Shown here: piece after piece, positions 12,345 to 23,430 of the stretch
How positions within the stretch are numbered: the stretch's first letter is position 1
Layout: each line of letters starts with the position of its first letter
Source: Ophioderma brevispina
Lineage: Eukaryota > Echinodermata > Ophiuroidea > Amphilepidida > Ophiodermatidae
Reading direction: 5' to 3'
Assembly (NCBI GenBank): GCA_023653785.1
Contig: JAMKCH010002896.1
Coordinates: 31,590 to 95,589, forward strand
DNA length: 64,000 bases
Made by a program: the position numbers and the translations under genes
The notes under the pieces: generated by a model
What the model was told of the DNA's origin: nothing
Database searches by the model: none
The model's input: only the letters and a program-made list of their open reading frames with translations

Positions 12345-13345
12345 GAAAATGTCTCTAAGTCAATTGGAGTAGACGCAAGCTTGTAGACCTAATTGCAAAG
12401 ATGTATTAGCACAACATATGCTCAGATGGTGACTGAAACTCACTGACTGAGTTCGAAGTCTTTTGGGGTGAGACGGGGCCTTCTATACCATGCCTCTTCA
12501 TCTCTTCTTAGAATTTGTAATGAGAGGAGTTCACAACCTAGGCTCCGGAATCCAATGGGAGGATGAAAATCAACAACATTTCGTTATGCTGATGACACAA
12601 CCTTGCTAGGCAAGGTCCTTTGAAAAGTTACAGCTATCCACAGCAAAACTGGAACAAGCTGCGCCAAATGGGGAAATGAGATCACCCATCTAATGCAAGA
12701 TTCATGTTCCGATGACCCAGAGACAACACCCTTAACCAGACACCTATTGACAAAGTAAATGATTTTTGTCCTTTCTTTAAGTAATGTGCCTTCGTTAAGG
12801 AGGACACTCAAGGTCGAGCAAGACTTTCAGCATGGGCCATTCGGTAGACCAGGAATACTACCATCTGGATTCAATCATGACCATCACTCAAAGATCGCTC
12901 AAAGTCAGAATAGAACCAATCTCTTATACTCCCCTTGCCACCTATGGTGAGCAGAGTCCTGGGTATTGCGCAAGCAACTGCCAAAATCTAGAAAGCTTTG
13001 AGATGAGATGCCTCCGGTCCATCCTAGGAGAGAACCTTCTGGACAAAATTAGAAATGATAATAGAGACGTCTGAACATCACATGCACCATCATGGATGCA
13101 GTCACCAGAAGACGGCTGAAGTGGTTTGGACAGGATGCCGGAACACAGATTACCATAACAAAAAGCCTATACGCACGACTTCAACAAGCGTAGAAAGCCA
13201 GGTCGCCCACCATCAAGATGGAAAGACCATGATCACCCAATGAACACAGGCTTTGGACCTCCAAAATGCCGACTCTATTGCAAAGGGCAAACCAGAATGG
13301 AGAGAATTACTCTGAGAAGAAGAGCAAAGGGACACCCCGTCTATG
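12345..13345 (+). pseudogene. Reverse transcriptase relic, C-terminal half (same family as 6.2-8.5 kb)
   Basis: Landmarks in order: 'SIGVDASL' (about 12,360-12,385); a box-B-like 'FGVRRG' near 12,460-12,478; 'SGIQWEDEN' near 12,546-12,572; the catalytic box C 'RYADDTTLLGK' starting about 12,582; 'FEMRCLRSILG' near 12,996-13,030; 'RRRLKWFG'-like text near 13,106-13,130; and 'KPGRPPSRWKDH' near 13,195-13,235. This is the usual C-terminal order of LINE proteins annotated as endonuclease-reverse transcriptase. The YADD is intact, but frames shift repeatedly. It overlaps the upstream fragment by about 20 codons, which favours two independent insertions over one split element. Confidence 0.75.
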
Positions 13346-13359
13346 CAGATAAAGTTCAA

Positions 13360-13660
13360 AGTCAAAATATATGTCACTATGTGAAACGACAATAGCAATT
13401 TCAACCAACGTGTAAATAGCAAATACGTCGCGCAATAATGTCGTTATGTGACCGTTTGGTGCAATACGTCACTATATGTTAAAACGACAAAATCTACCGT
13501 GGACTACAAAATACGTCGCATACATACGTCACTATGTGAAACGGCGAAGCTTCAAAATGCACATACGATGCTATGGGCCTGTGCCGAATAGATTTTCGAC
13601 CAATACGTCTTATGGATGTTCTTAAGATTTTGCAAATACGTCATAATTAGTTAATTAATA
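13360..13660. repeat. 'ATACGTC' irregular repeat at retroelement 3' end
   Basis: The word TACGTC or a near form recurs about eight times. A longer motif, 'GTCACTATGTGAAACG', appears near 13,371, 13,468 (diverged) and 13,526. Spacing is irregular (about 60-95 bp). It directly follows the RT relic, so it may be the element's 3' terminal repeat. Confidence 0.5.
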
Positions 13661-13930
13661 TTTTCTATTAGACACTTTGAGGTTGAAATTGGTGGAATTT
13701 TAGCAGAGAGTAGTACGAAACAACGTATTTTGCCAAATTTTCGCCAAAAAAGTCCAAAATGTCGATAGTCACGCGGCCGACGATATAAGGGTACTGAATG
13801 CTATATCGTTATTTAAGGCTTAAATTTACTTACATGAATATGTCAATACTTAAACAGGAAAATATTCATTATTTCATAATATTGTTTAAAAGTTTTTTTT
13901 CTGACACTTCCTTCTGTTGGTGAATGAAAC
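13661..13930. other. Unassigned AT-rich spacer
   Basis: No recognised feature. Confidence 0.4.
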
Positions 13931-14175
13931 AAGGGGTCCTAGGGCTCTGCACTATTAATGTCTGGACTGAAAATCTGAGACAACGATCGCCCTGCGCCGA
14001 TCGCAGTGAGTATTTGCGCCGAGCGTAGCCGCAACAAAAGTGCAATTGACTCTACTGTATTGGCATCGCGCTAATGTATTTACGTTACTATGACGCTTGT
14101 TACTAGGTCGAGTGCAGCTGCATCGCAGTCAACGCACAACCTTTGAACGACGCTTCTCAGATTTGATTCCATACA
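13931..14175. promoter_or_regulatory. Local CpG-dense patch, possible regulatory DNA
   Basis: CpG dinucleotides cluster here in contrast to the AT-rich surroundings, for example 'GATCGCCCTGCGCCGATCGC' near 13,985-14,005. No coding frame, TATA box with matching start, or repeat partner was found. Either a relic of a GC-richer repeat or a small regulatory island is possible. Confidence 0.2.
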
Positions 14176-15300
14176 TAATAATTATCTATAATGGGGCCTG
14201 CTTTATTTTTTTTCATGTAAAGATGCGTATCCACAGTTTGGGAACATACAAAAGATGAAAAAGTATATCGTTAGTAAGTAACACTGCCAAATTTAATTTG
14301 CGGGTCCTTATAATCCCCTTGTCCACTTCGATGTATGTTGTACGTTCTAACACTTCGTTCATGCCGGTTGCAATTTTCGTTAGTCGAATATTTTTAAAGT
14401 AATTGCAAGAAATATATTTTTGAAATGAATGTGCACGTAAACATCCATTCCCCGAAAAAATATTCCATATGGGCTAAAATGTGAACTACTCACTCGTCCC
14501 TTCATGTCATTGAATGTGTTTAATCTAAATGCTACCCTAGGTACAAAATTTAACTAACCTAACAAGGATGTGCCAGAATAGTGTTTATGATTAATGTAGT
14601 TCAAAGATGTATACAATTAATGCGTCGTATATGATAAATGTACATGCATCTGTGATTTGAAGTTGTTGGCTTTAACAAAACTATTCGTATTCATAGACTT
14701 AAAGAAAATTAATGTTGAATTAATGAATACCTTGTAACAGATACAGGCCTTCAATTCGTGCTAACATGCTGAGATCAACAAGCGCTTAAATTTGTGGTAA
14801 CATTTGTCGTATAATTGCATTCTTTAATTACCTCAGATCTCTCGTCAAGAGTATTATCAGAAGTCGGTAACTCTGTTAACTTCCTCTCCAGCTCACGACC
14901 ATTAAGAAAAGCCAAGCAATTTTCTGAAAGCCGAAAAAGTGAGAGAAAGAAACTCCACGGTCGGTTCCCAAATTCTACATATTTATTCTATTTGGAGGTA
15001 AATAGCAGCGTCTTTTCAGATTTGTTTGAACTGAAATGAAATCATTAAAACTGGCTTTGCAGGTGACATGTTTTACAATTGTGCTCTTAGCTAAAAGAAT
15101 GATCGATCGATTATTGTCATCTTTAGGGATTATAGTGTAAAAACCTTTCCATTTTCTCTACAAGGACTTTTTGATACACTGTATGGATCATACTTTGTGG
15201 GATAAATAGTCAGGATGAATAATCAAAATAAATCTTTAAAATACACCAAAACAAAGTTTAGTAAAACATATCTTGCCGGTAATGTTAGAACAACATTAGA
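14176..15300. other. AT-rich interval with no recognised gene
   Basis: I see no domain, paired repeat or RNA gene. The 74-codon frame at 14,815-15,039 is unremarkable. Confidence 0.4.
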
Positions 15301-15890
15301 GAGCGGGCGGGGTGGGTGGGTGTATTGGTTAAGGAAGATAAGGTTTGTAGCCAAAAGGGGGTGTTAAAAGCGGACCTTTGGGGGGAATTTGATTTTCAAA
15401 ATGTGATGAAAGTAAACATTTTTTTAAATAAAATTTGTACATTTTCGAACAAAAAAACTACACGAATAAATGAACGGACAAACAAACGAACGAACGAACG
15501 AAACATAACAATTCTAATATTCTTGCTCGATACATTTGAGAAGAACATTTTAGACGTTTTTAAAATATTAGGGATGGAATGAACTCTCCACCCCCTTTTT
15601 TCCACAAATTTTGCAAACAAATAATTATTCAAGAAGCAAGTAAGGCTTCGAAATTGTGTATGAAGATAGCAATCTCTTGATTATTGCTCGAACATTTCAC
15701 TGATAAACAGCTCCAATCCATATTTTCCTGTTTTATTGCCAAGGCCAAAATACATACCTACTTGTTTTTATATAATATGTTATATTATTATCCTCTTCAC
15801 GTTAATAAAACATTTGAAAATATACAAAAGGACACTGGGGAGCAGGATCGAATGATATTGCGAAGACATTCTCCTCTTTGCAATTATAAA
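15301..15890. other. Spacer with (AACG)n microsatellite
   Basis: A short AACG/AACA tandem run lies at about 15,475-15,505. Overlapping frames of 70-88 codons on both strands are low-complexity by-products. Confidence 0.45.
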
Positions 15891-15902
15891 TGACTTTCAT
15901 CA

Positions 15903-16270
15903 TTAAAGACACTTCAGTGATTTATCCAAAAGAGCCAATCATTTGAAATTTGTCAGGAAAAGCTTTACATGAAGACTAAGCCTTAGAATTTTTTCTCATA
16001 ACTTACTTTTCCAACTGAAGAATTGACAGAAAAGGAAGAAAACGGCCAGCGATTCAAAGATACGAATCTCCATGAATTACGTGCTGAAGTTAGTGTCCTT
16101 CGGACACTAATGACTAAAATATTGGATTTTGTCGCTTATTAGGTTGCTTCTGTCCTAATCATGTTGTAGGATTTGATAGGATACCTATAACTTGTTTACA
16201 GACATGCAAATCTGATTTCTTATGATTTTTTCGATTTTCTGATTTAGCAAATCACTGATAGTGTCTTTAA
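15903..16270. mobile_element. MITE with TTAA-flanked 24-bp inverted ends
   Basis: The left end reads ATTAAAGACACTTCAGTGAT. The right end, on the other strand, reads ATTAAAGACACTATCAGTGA, followed by TTTG. Both ends abut TTAA, consistent with a TTAA target duplication (known for piggyBac-type insertion). The interior holds a perfect hairpin at 16,090-16,110. No coding capacity. Confidence 0.6.
16090..16110. other. Perfect 9-bp hairpin inside the MITE
   Basis: TTAGTGTCC, loop TTC, GGACACTAA. It lies at the centre of the MITE at 15,903-16,270. Confidence 0.6.
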
Positions 16271-16344
16271 TCTGAAAAAAACACAAACGGAAACGGTCAG
16301 TATAAAAATAAAGATAGGTAATGTTTGAGTGTTTCACCATAAAT

Positions 16345-17035
16345 AACGGTGGTTACCACCCATTTGATTGTCCTTATCAAACATCCAATTCCAATAAATC
16401 TGGTACCACAGGATAACTTAGAGTTTCTTCTTTCCATTGGTATCAAAGTACAAACATTCCCATTATGACGTCAAAAGTACAGGCAAGTATGAAAATACTG
16501 GATATAGGGTGGAAAGGTGATAGTTTGCAATTTAACTAGCTCGAAAACATTTTGCACTAAACGCCCTACAGACCACGTACAAACTCGTTATTTGTTATCA
16601 TTTAGAGCCAAACCTGCATGAAAATTTAATATTTGTCACTTTTCAGGTGCGTCTATGGCAATTGACAGTTTTCCTACAATGAGAACTTTATGATGTCATT
16701 TTGACGTGATACTAGGCATGTTGGTACTCATTGTGGTATCAAATGAACAAAGAGGACCACAGCTATCCAATGGTACCAAAATCAAGTATGTGTGGTATTC
16801 CTGAAGTCATACTAGGCATGTTGGTACTTCTCTCCCTAGGGAGTGGTTGCTACCCATCCATCACTTTAGAATTACCATGTACATCACCTATACCCGGTCG
16901 GAGCTTGTTTTTGCATGAAAAGGAACATAAAACCTCAATTGACAATTCATTTGGCGGTATAAAATGGGGGTATTTATAGGGTGAAAACAAATCTGGAAGG
17001 GGTGATGGTAACCAAACCCCCTTCGGAAGACCATG
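16345..17035 (+). mobile_element. Non-autonomous DNA element with G/C-run palindromic ends, copy 2
   Basis: It begins with GGTGGTTACCACC (about 16,350) and ends with GGTAACC, a C-run and CTTCGG (about 17,005-17,027). The interior aligns with the reverse complement of 1776-2490. Two internal near-repeats contain 'ACTAGGCATGTTGGTACT' (about 16,710 and 16,810). The 82-codon frame inside is not conserved in copy 1. Confidence 0.55.
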
Positions 17036-18085
17036 GTTAAATTTTTAAGATATTCAACATTTTGTGTAGACCGCAATAAGAAGTAACAACTAAATTAAAT
17101 ACCTCCAATCACAAATGTCAAAGGTTTTGGTTTTCTGACATCCACATATATCCTAAATACCGTGATTTCCTACTGGGCTTGGCCTACATATTGGTATGCT
17201 AGAAAATTCTACCATGGTGTATTGAATATAGAAATAGACTACTCGTGGACAGCTTGTAGCTCAGGTCTTTATAATGAAACCGATGAATTATTTTGATACT
17301 ACTACTGCTGTTGCCACCACTACTGCTAGAAACAGTACAATTGAGAAAAGCCTTTTCATCATTTAATAGGCTCATTCATATCCATAGCATTTGAAAGAGT
17401 AACACATAGGCTTCCAAATGCTTTGATTTCACCTCATTTGCTTTGATATGTGTTACAGTATAAGGGATTGACAGCCTGTAGCAAGTCAAAACCTATATTG
17501 TGCCTATTTTCTGTGAGTTGCAAAAGCAATGGGATTTTCCCTCAGGAAACGCTCCTTTGGACCAAAAATAAGGCTCAAGTCTTGAAGTACCATTCGTATT
17601 TATAACCAGATTCGAAGGAGATAAAAAGACAAAGAAGACACACCGTTGCTGATATAACCAGGGAAGCAGATACCGTTATGCTAAAAAAGGTCACTAAAGG
17701 CAATATTGCAGAGGGGAAGTGTGTCTTCTTTTTACAAAATACGTTTTACTTGCATTACCCCAAGAGCGGTCAATTTGAAAGCCTTCTTTTCTTTTCCCAT
17801 GGCTAAATATTCCACCGGCCAACTCCGAACCATTGCCCAAAAACTTGCGCTGCTTAATCGTAAAAGTGACAAGACGAGGCTTAACCTTGTTTTATTGCTA
17901 GCTCTTATAAGCAAGCGGTACTGGTAAACTGGTACCATCAGTTTCTGAAACGCCAATGAGTGGTAAGATTTATGTTCGGAGTAGTAATATGGACCAGAGA
18001 ACTATTGTCTATCATCTATCCTTTTCAGAAAGGTCAAGAAGATATAACCTTAGTACCAAGTAATCAGGAGCTGTCTCAGCGGCGA
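17036..18085. other. Unassigned interval
   Basis: No recognised element. The frame at 17,706-17,927 (73 codons) and its antisense show no known motif. Confidence 0.4.
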
Positions 18086-18925
18086 CGAAGGGAAGGTCTC
18101 CATATTATGGTCTACTCTTGAATTACACCCTTACAGCTCTTATCTCACAGTCTAAGATTATAGGACTATTATTTATTTGAATTTTGTTTTTTTAGGTAAC
18201 ACTACGAAATCAGATGGATGAATCTTTACCATGATAATTACTCTCTCTCTTCCCTCTCTCTTCGCTCTCTTCCTCTCTCTCTCCCTCCCACTAGAAGTTG
18301 AAATACGATTGGAAATACAACCAACCATGCCAAATGTGGAATAAAACAAGTGTCTGTTCAAAGGGGATATGAACAAAATAAGCATATCCTCTGTCATACA
18401 AATCCGAATTTATAACCACTGGGTCATTGAAAAGAACTTACGGTAAACATAGTTTGGCAATTAGCACTGCAGTGATTGTTGATATAGTTTTAGCCATTCT
18501 TGGAGTTCCGTACCACCACCAGTATACACCCAACGTGGGGGAAGTTGGCAGAATCTTCATTTGTTGGGATGCTCTAGTTACTATGAACTAAGCTCCCATC
18601 CGAACAAAAGAAATCTTGATATTTCCGCCATTAGAATAAACACTATTTAGTGCGATTATGCGCACTCATGATCCCCCCCCCCGTCACACCCTTTTCAAGT
18701 AATGTAATATATTTCCTCTCGTACTCAATGATGTACGAGATCTCTCTCCAAAAACAACACCCTAAATTGACACCACCTTCGAGTAGTAGAAAATTTAAAG
18801 GAAGGGTTTAAAAAAAATATAACTATACCGAATATGGAAAGGACAACCACCCCGGTGGTAACCAGAATTGGTATTATGTCAATTAATCACTTGACCAGAG
18901 TTAGCACCAATTAGTTACAGAATAT
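18086..18925. repeat. Left part of paralogous block A, copy 2
   Basis: This is the partner of 1371-1640: shared 'GCTCTTATCTCACAG' (about 18,137), a CT-rich microsatellite (about 18,240-18,290), and 'AAACACTATTTAGTGCGAT' (about 18,638). A GGTGGTAACC palindrome with C-runs near 18,848 echoes the DNA-element ends. Confidence 0.5.
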
Positions 18926-18929
18926 GAGA

Positions 18930-19215
18930 AATATTACACCATCCAGTCCATTCGTACTCACAGATTTTACTAAGGCATTTGATGTCATCGATCATATCGT
19001 GCCTTCTAATCTAAGCATGGGATGCCACCATCTATCTGCAGTGTGTGGTGACTTCATTGCGGTTGAACAGCAAAGGTGGAAAAAGACAACAAAGGGTGAA
19101 ATGTAAAATACATATCCGTTGGCAACATTTCCGGTTACGTTTCCACAGGTACCAGCCTTGGCCCATCATATCATTTTAGTTTTTATCACAGCACACAAGA
19201 GAACGACAGGGGACA
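18930..19215 (+). pseudogene. Reverse transcriptase relic, copy 2, part 1
   Basis: The plus-strand frame at 18,924-19,106 reads 'VLTDFTKAFDVIDH' at about 18,951-18,995, the RT box A with its catalytic Asp. It then continues 'MGCHHLSAV' and a short frame-shifted segment matching copy 1 at 2895-3165. Box-B-like text follows across a frameshift: 'TSLGPIIF.FFIT' near 19,150-19,190. At about 19,215 the similarity to copy 1 stops abruptly, where younger repeats begin. Confidence 0.65.
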
Positions 19216-19219
19216 CTCC

Positions 19220-19362
19220 ACACTGCACAAACGCGTTGTTTAAAAAAAGTTTAAACAATTTTAACGGTGAACTGAACATAGTCGTTTAGTCACCCGTTAA
19301 ACAACTGTTTAAACTCTTAAACAACGTTTTAACTCTTGAACAACACTTTTTTGTAGTGCATG
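19220..19362. mobile_element. Foldback element rich in GTTTAAAC words
   Basis: Arms at about 19,231-19,268 and 19,291-19,330 are inverted copies containing 'GTTGTTTAA', 'GTTTAAACA' and 'TTTAACGGGTG' with few mismatches. The outer flanks ('ACTGCAC' and 'GTAGTGCATG') are also partly complementary. It sits at the breakpoint that interrupts the RT relic. Confidence 0.55.
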
Positions 19363-19600
19363 TTTGGAAATTGATGTCGATCTTACCCGTTGAACCAGCG
19401 ATTCTAGAAACATTTGAAATTAAAAGAGCTATGAAAATCTCAGCAACACTAAGATAAAAGCTCAATCCATCAAAATTCAAGATCCTTTACAAGAGACATG
19501 CACATTTGAAAAATAGTGGCGCCCTCAACTTTTTCACAATCGATTTTTGCATGGTTGTAAGGCGTTTATATACAAAGGGGGGGGCCGACCCGAATTGAAT
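19363..19600. other. Spacer within the insertion
   Basis: Non-coding; no partner found in the window. Confidence 0.4.
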
Positions 19601-20408
19601 TAACACTTACGTGACGTCAAGGGGGGGGGGTTCCCTAGGGACCCCCAAATTTGTTTTCGCGCTGGCCGCTTAACGCGTGTTATGTTCGCCGAAATTTTGT
19701 TGGGGGGTAATTGTCTGACTTTTAAAGGCTCTTCTTTTCAACAAAATAATAAAATCGCCAGCCTTTAATGAGTTAATTAGTGGGGTCCCTGGAGCCCCCC
19801 CCCCTGGCACTACGGAAGTCATTCAGAATCTTTTTAAAATAAGAATAAGAAACCAAAACCAAAGGCAACTTTTTTTTGCTGAATATAAGTTCACACATAC
19901 ATGTAAGTAAACAAATTATTAGTAACATTAAAAAAAATTAACCCTTTATGTGCTGAAACAAAACAATGTATCATGGATGTTGCCAAACCGTTACGGTACA
20001 AACTCTATGGAAAATGACGTGCATTTTGTCAACAGTCCGTAAAAATACAGGATTCCCTAAAACTGCTAGTTTTTTGTGTTAAATATATGTAATTTTGGTC
20101 TTCTAGAATAGATATCACATAAAATATTTTCAAAATGTTTGGTGTAAGGGCAAGGCTCATTTTGAATTTTCCGTCCTTTTTTCCATTTTCTCGTGTTTTG
20201 AAAACAATGTTTTTGGCCTCCTAATTTGCAGCCCAAATAACGAATTTCATTTTTTGTTGCTGATTTGGGCTTGTCTTATGACCTTCACATGTGTATAAAT
20301 TTCGTGCAAAATTCCCTCGGGAAAGTGGTTTCCTTGTGGGGGGTCCCATGGACCACCCCCCCCCCTTGGGCCCAACGGGAGTAAAACCCCTTGGTCCTTA
20401 AGTGTTAG
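19601..20408. mobile_element. DNA-element-like repeat with TAACACTTA ends, copy 1
   Basis: The left end reads TAACACTTACGTGACGTCAA then a G-run. The right end on the other strand reads CTAACACTTAAGGACCAAGG. Both ends lead into G/C-run palindromes with GGTCCC/GGGACC. The right half (about 19,950-20,360) matches 55,955-56,320 closely. No transposase is visible. Confidence 0.55.
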
Positions 20409-20832
20409 CCAAATCACTTCCTTATGGGTAACAGATCGATTTTAAAATTTAAACGTCCGCCGTCGACCGTTAATTCAGCGACAACCAAATGGCGTTTAAC
20501 ACAATAACCCGCACGCCGTATGCATTTCCCACGCTATGCACACTGTTTGGTCGGTTATAACTTTGTGTTTTATATCAGGGATGCGAGTCAAAAATATTCA
20601 TGTATATCACATTTGATTGATTCAAGTTATGGTAAAACTTAAAAGTTGGCCTACAACTTACATGGATGTCTGTATCCTCATGATCAATGTTTCCCCCCCC
20701 CCCCCGCCCCCTATCTGTTTTTGGGGTATGTTATTTTTATGTGTAAATAGATCTCTGTTCTTCCAATGGCCTAGACTATAATTTGAGAGCAATTGAAGAA
20801 ATTTCAAGGTTGGTGAAACTGGCCAGTGCCGC
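20409..20832. other. Remainder of the insertion in block A copy 2
   Basis: Includes a C-run at about 20,694-20,709. No coding signal. Confidence 0.4.
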
Positions 20833-21100
20833 TTTAAGTCACTTTTGTCGGAAATCTCGACCTAACAATGCATTCAGGTTAACATATCCCACCATATCAT
20901 CCTACAGATTTTGTGTGTGAGGAAACGGGAAAAATATAAGCTTCTCAAGCGAGCGATCAAAACAGTTTCCGATTAGAAATCGTTCGTAGCCTATATGAGA
21001 AAAGGTCTGCGGTCCTGGAAGCCTACGAACAATTATCTGAACAACTTCAACTACACCGGACAAAGGCGAATTATTTCAATATTTATTAGCTTAGTAGATC
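20833..21100 (+). pseudogene. Reverse transcriptase relic, copy 2, part 2
   Basis: Similarity to copy 1 resumes at 'GTCGGAAATCTCGACCTAAC' (about 20,847), matching about 3318. The coding signal is weak, and assignment rests on colinearity with copy 1. Confidence 0.4.
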
Positions 21101-22240
21101 TTAACAGCTGTTACACTCACTGTACATTGACTTGTGGGCATTAATTTTTTTATAATTTATTAATATACAAAGGGAGGCCTGAGTTGCATATTAAGACTCA
21201 TCTCGCTGCTTATAATACATTTGAAAACGCACCTAACAGTATAGTTTTCATGTAATCCTTTTACTATGACAGATCTTTGGCTGAATATACTATGTCTTCC
21301 TGCCATCGGAATCAAAACTTGTAGAGCCAACTCAATTATATATACAGATTGACATATTTTGTGTAGGAGAATATCTATTATCCTTTTCAAATTTCCATCA
21401 TTTCCAGAATTATATGAATTATTCAAAAAAGAGTAGTTCTCCAAATTATGGGAAATTCGGTAGTACCTAATCACCTATTTGTACTTGAATTTTAAAAACT
21501 AAAAATTATCTTTCGTACTATTAAGAAACTACTGAAAACATGACATTCAGGCTATTCAAAAACAAAGCGTTTTAGCCTGAGCTTTTACTTGAATTCGTAC
21601 CTGAATTATAGTTTTTAGTCATAGTCTTTCAGGATATATTTTGTTGGAAGTCAAACATTACTTTTTTTTGCAAAAAAGGTTTGATAAAACAATACCTAAG
21701 TTAAGGACCATACATCAAGGTTAAGAAACTATACACAACGATTTTTGATTAAATTTATATTCAATTTTGAAAAACATAATATCTAGATACGTGACATATT
21801 GTACAAAGACCTTACATTTTGTAAGTTCTCAAAACCGTAAAAGAACACAAGGACATTTTTCGAGGATTGCACTTGATTGGTTGTAGAAACCTCGTCCCGC
21901 ACACTAATTAAACTTGCCTGCTGTCCTAATTGGCTCTATAGAAAAGCTGCTCGGAGTTTCTGTCGAGCACTACAGAAAATCCGAAACTCATCATTTTTAT
22001 TATAAAAACGATGTTTTTGCTTATTCACTTCAGGTGCGATTTTTGATACATTGTTTAAGCCATTCCGAAAGAGTCAGCAAGCATGTTTCAAAACAAAAAA
22101 AATGGGGCATTTTTTTCTGGAAATGTTCAGACTTGGTCTCTCTTTAATACAATAGTATCCCAATTGAATTTTAACCTCTTGCAATAGTTCCCAATATATG
22201 TTTTGTATCGAAATGAATGCTTATAATAATTTTATTGTTT
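21101..22240. repeat. 3' flank of paralogous block A, copy 2
   Basis: Colinear with 3735-4800: 'CACCTAACAGTATAGTTTTC', 'GCCATCGGAATCAAAACTTG', 'CTACTGAAAACATGACATTC', 'AACTTGCCTGCTGTCCTAAT' and 'AACGATGTTTTTGCTTATTC' in order. The frames of 77-104 codons here are not conserved in copy 1, so I regard them as chance. Confidence 0.6.
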
Positions 22241-22720
22241 GCATAAGAACGTTTACTAAACTACTTAATACCCTATCTATGTAAGGTTAAGTAAAACTAG
22301 TTAATTATTGATTGAAATATCACACAATGCAAACACATTTTAAGTCATAAGGGAGCAAGACCCTGAGTATTCTTACATAAAAATAAAAAATCGGCGTAAG
22401 TACAGATTTTTTTTAAATTTGGCACGCTCATTTAGATACCATGCTCTGTATACGAAGTCCCAAATCTTTAATAGTGAATATTATGACTAATATTATAATT
22501 AAAATGACCCTTTTTTTTTCATTTATGACACAAACTGTCTCACTGATTTGTTTTTTAGTTGTGCAGTAGGTTTGTATCGAACACACTTGTTAGTTAAGCT
22601 CTGACTTTAACTGTCTCATAGCACTTATGAGATCGCCAGTAATTTAATTCTGACCGGTATGTCGTGGAAATCCTTCATCCACATAGGCACCATGAGTTGC
22701 TGCTTAAGGTAATGTCTTTG
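22241..22720. other. Unassigned AT-rich spacer
   Basis: No recognised feature before the Tc1-like fragment. Confidence 0.4.
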
Positions 22721-22721
22721 T

Positions 22722-23048
22722 TTTAATGGACGACACGCCCATCAGCACAGCGAAAGGAGAGTCATCGCATTCTTGGCTCGCGATGACTTCCAACGAATGG
22801 TATGGCCTGCAAATTCCCCAGACATCAATCCTCTTGAGCATCTGTGGGACCAGCTTAAGCGTTCTGGGTATGCCCATGTCAATGCACAGGGTACACTGGA
22901 TAAATTGCCACGGTTTTTTAAAGAGGAATGTGCTTCTATCCCTCAGCAGCGTGTGACCAGGCTCAACAACACCTTGAGTAGCCGGTGTCAAGAGGTCATT
23001 GGCCAGAGCGGTAGTCGGCAAGAGTCCTCATTGAAGACCATAATATAG
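22722..23048 (+). pseudogene. Tc1-like transposase, C-terminal fragment
   Basis: One open plus-strand frame reads from about 22,728 to the stop at 23,046-23,048. It contains 'FLARDDFQRMVWPANSPDIN' followed by 'PLEHLWDQLKR', the Tc1/mariner signature in which the Glu of 'PLEHLW' is the third catalytic acid of the DDE triad. The second-Asp region (normally like 'QDNA.PH') reads 'NGRHAHQH', so that Asp appears lost. The tail 'QQRVTRLNNTLSSRCQEVI' matches the usual C-terminal helix. Only about a third of a normal 340-residue transposase remains; the N-terminal DNA-binding domain and first Asp are absent upstream. Confidence 0.85.
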
Positions 23049-23430
23049 CCGTGAAGTTGCGTACTAATGCATTTTTATTGTTGAAAATAATAGACCGAGT
23101 GTCTAGTTAAAGAATCCACAAGGTGCCTCCTTGGAACCCGTGTGCAATTTGAGATATTGAGGTCACGTGTTTCACAAGGGAGATTAAATTTTCAAAATAC
23201 ATCAGCAATGAAATATCACATGTTCTTTCTTTAGGCCAAAGGAGTAAAAAAGTCAAGCATGACTGACGTGTCTGTACAATGGCTAATAGTACTGCAGATG
23301 GTTGAAACCATTGACCATCGTACTGGTACCATATTTGTACAGATGCAGAGAATGATATAGTGAACAATTTTGGATATATTCTTTGGCAATGGCAATGCGT
23401 GAAGTTATACGATTAATAAGAGTTGTAGAC
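23049..23430. other. Spacer between Tc1 fragment and endonuclease relic
   Basis: The 86-codon minus-strand frame at 23,107-23,367 has no motif I recognise. It might be a decayed C-terminal part of the adjacent endonuclease, but I cannot support that. Confidence 0.35.
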
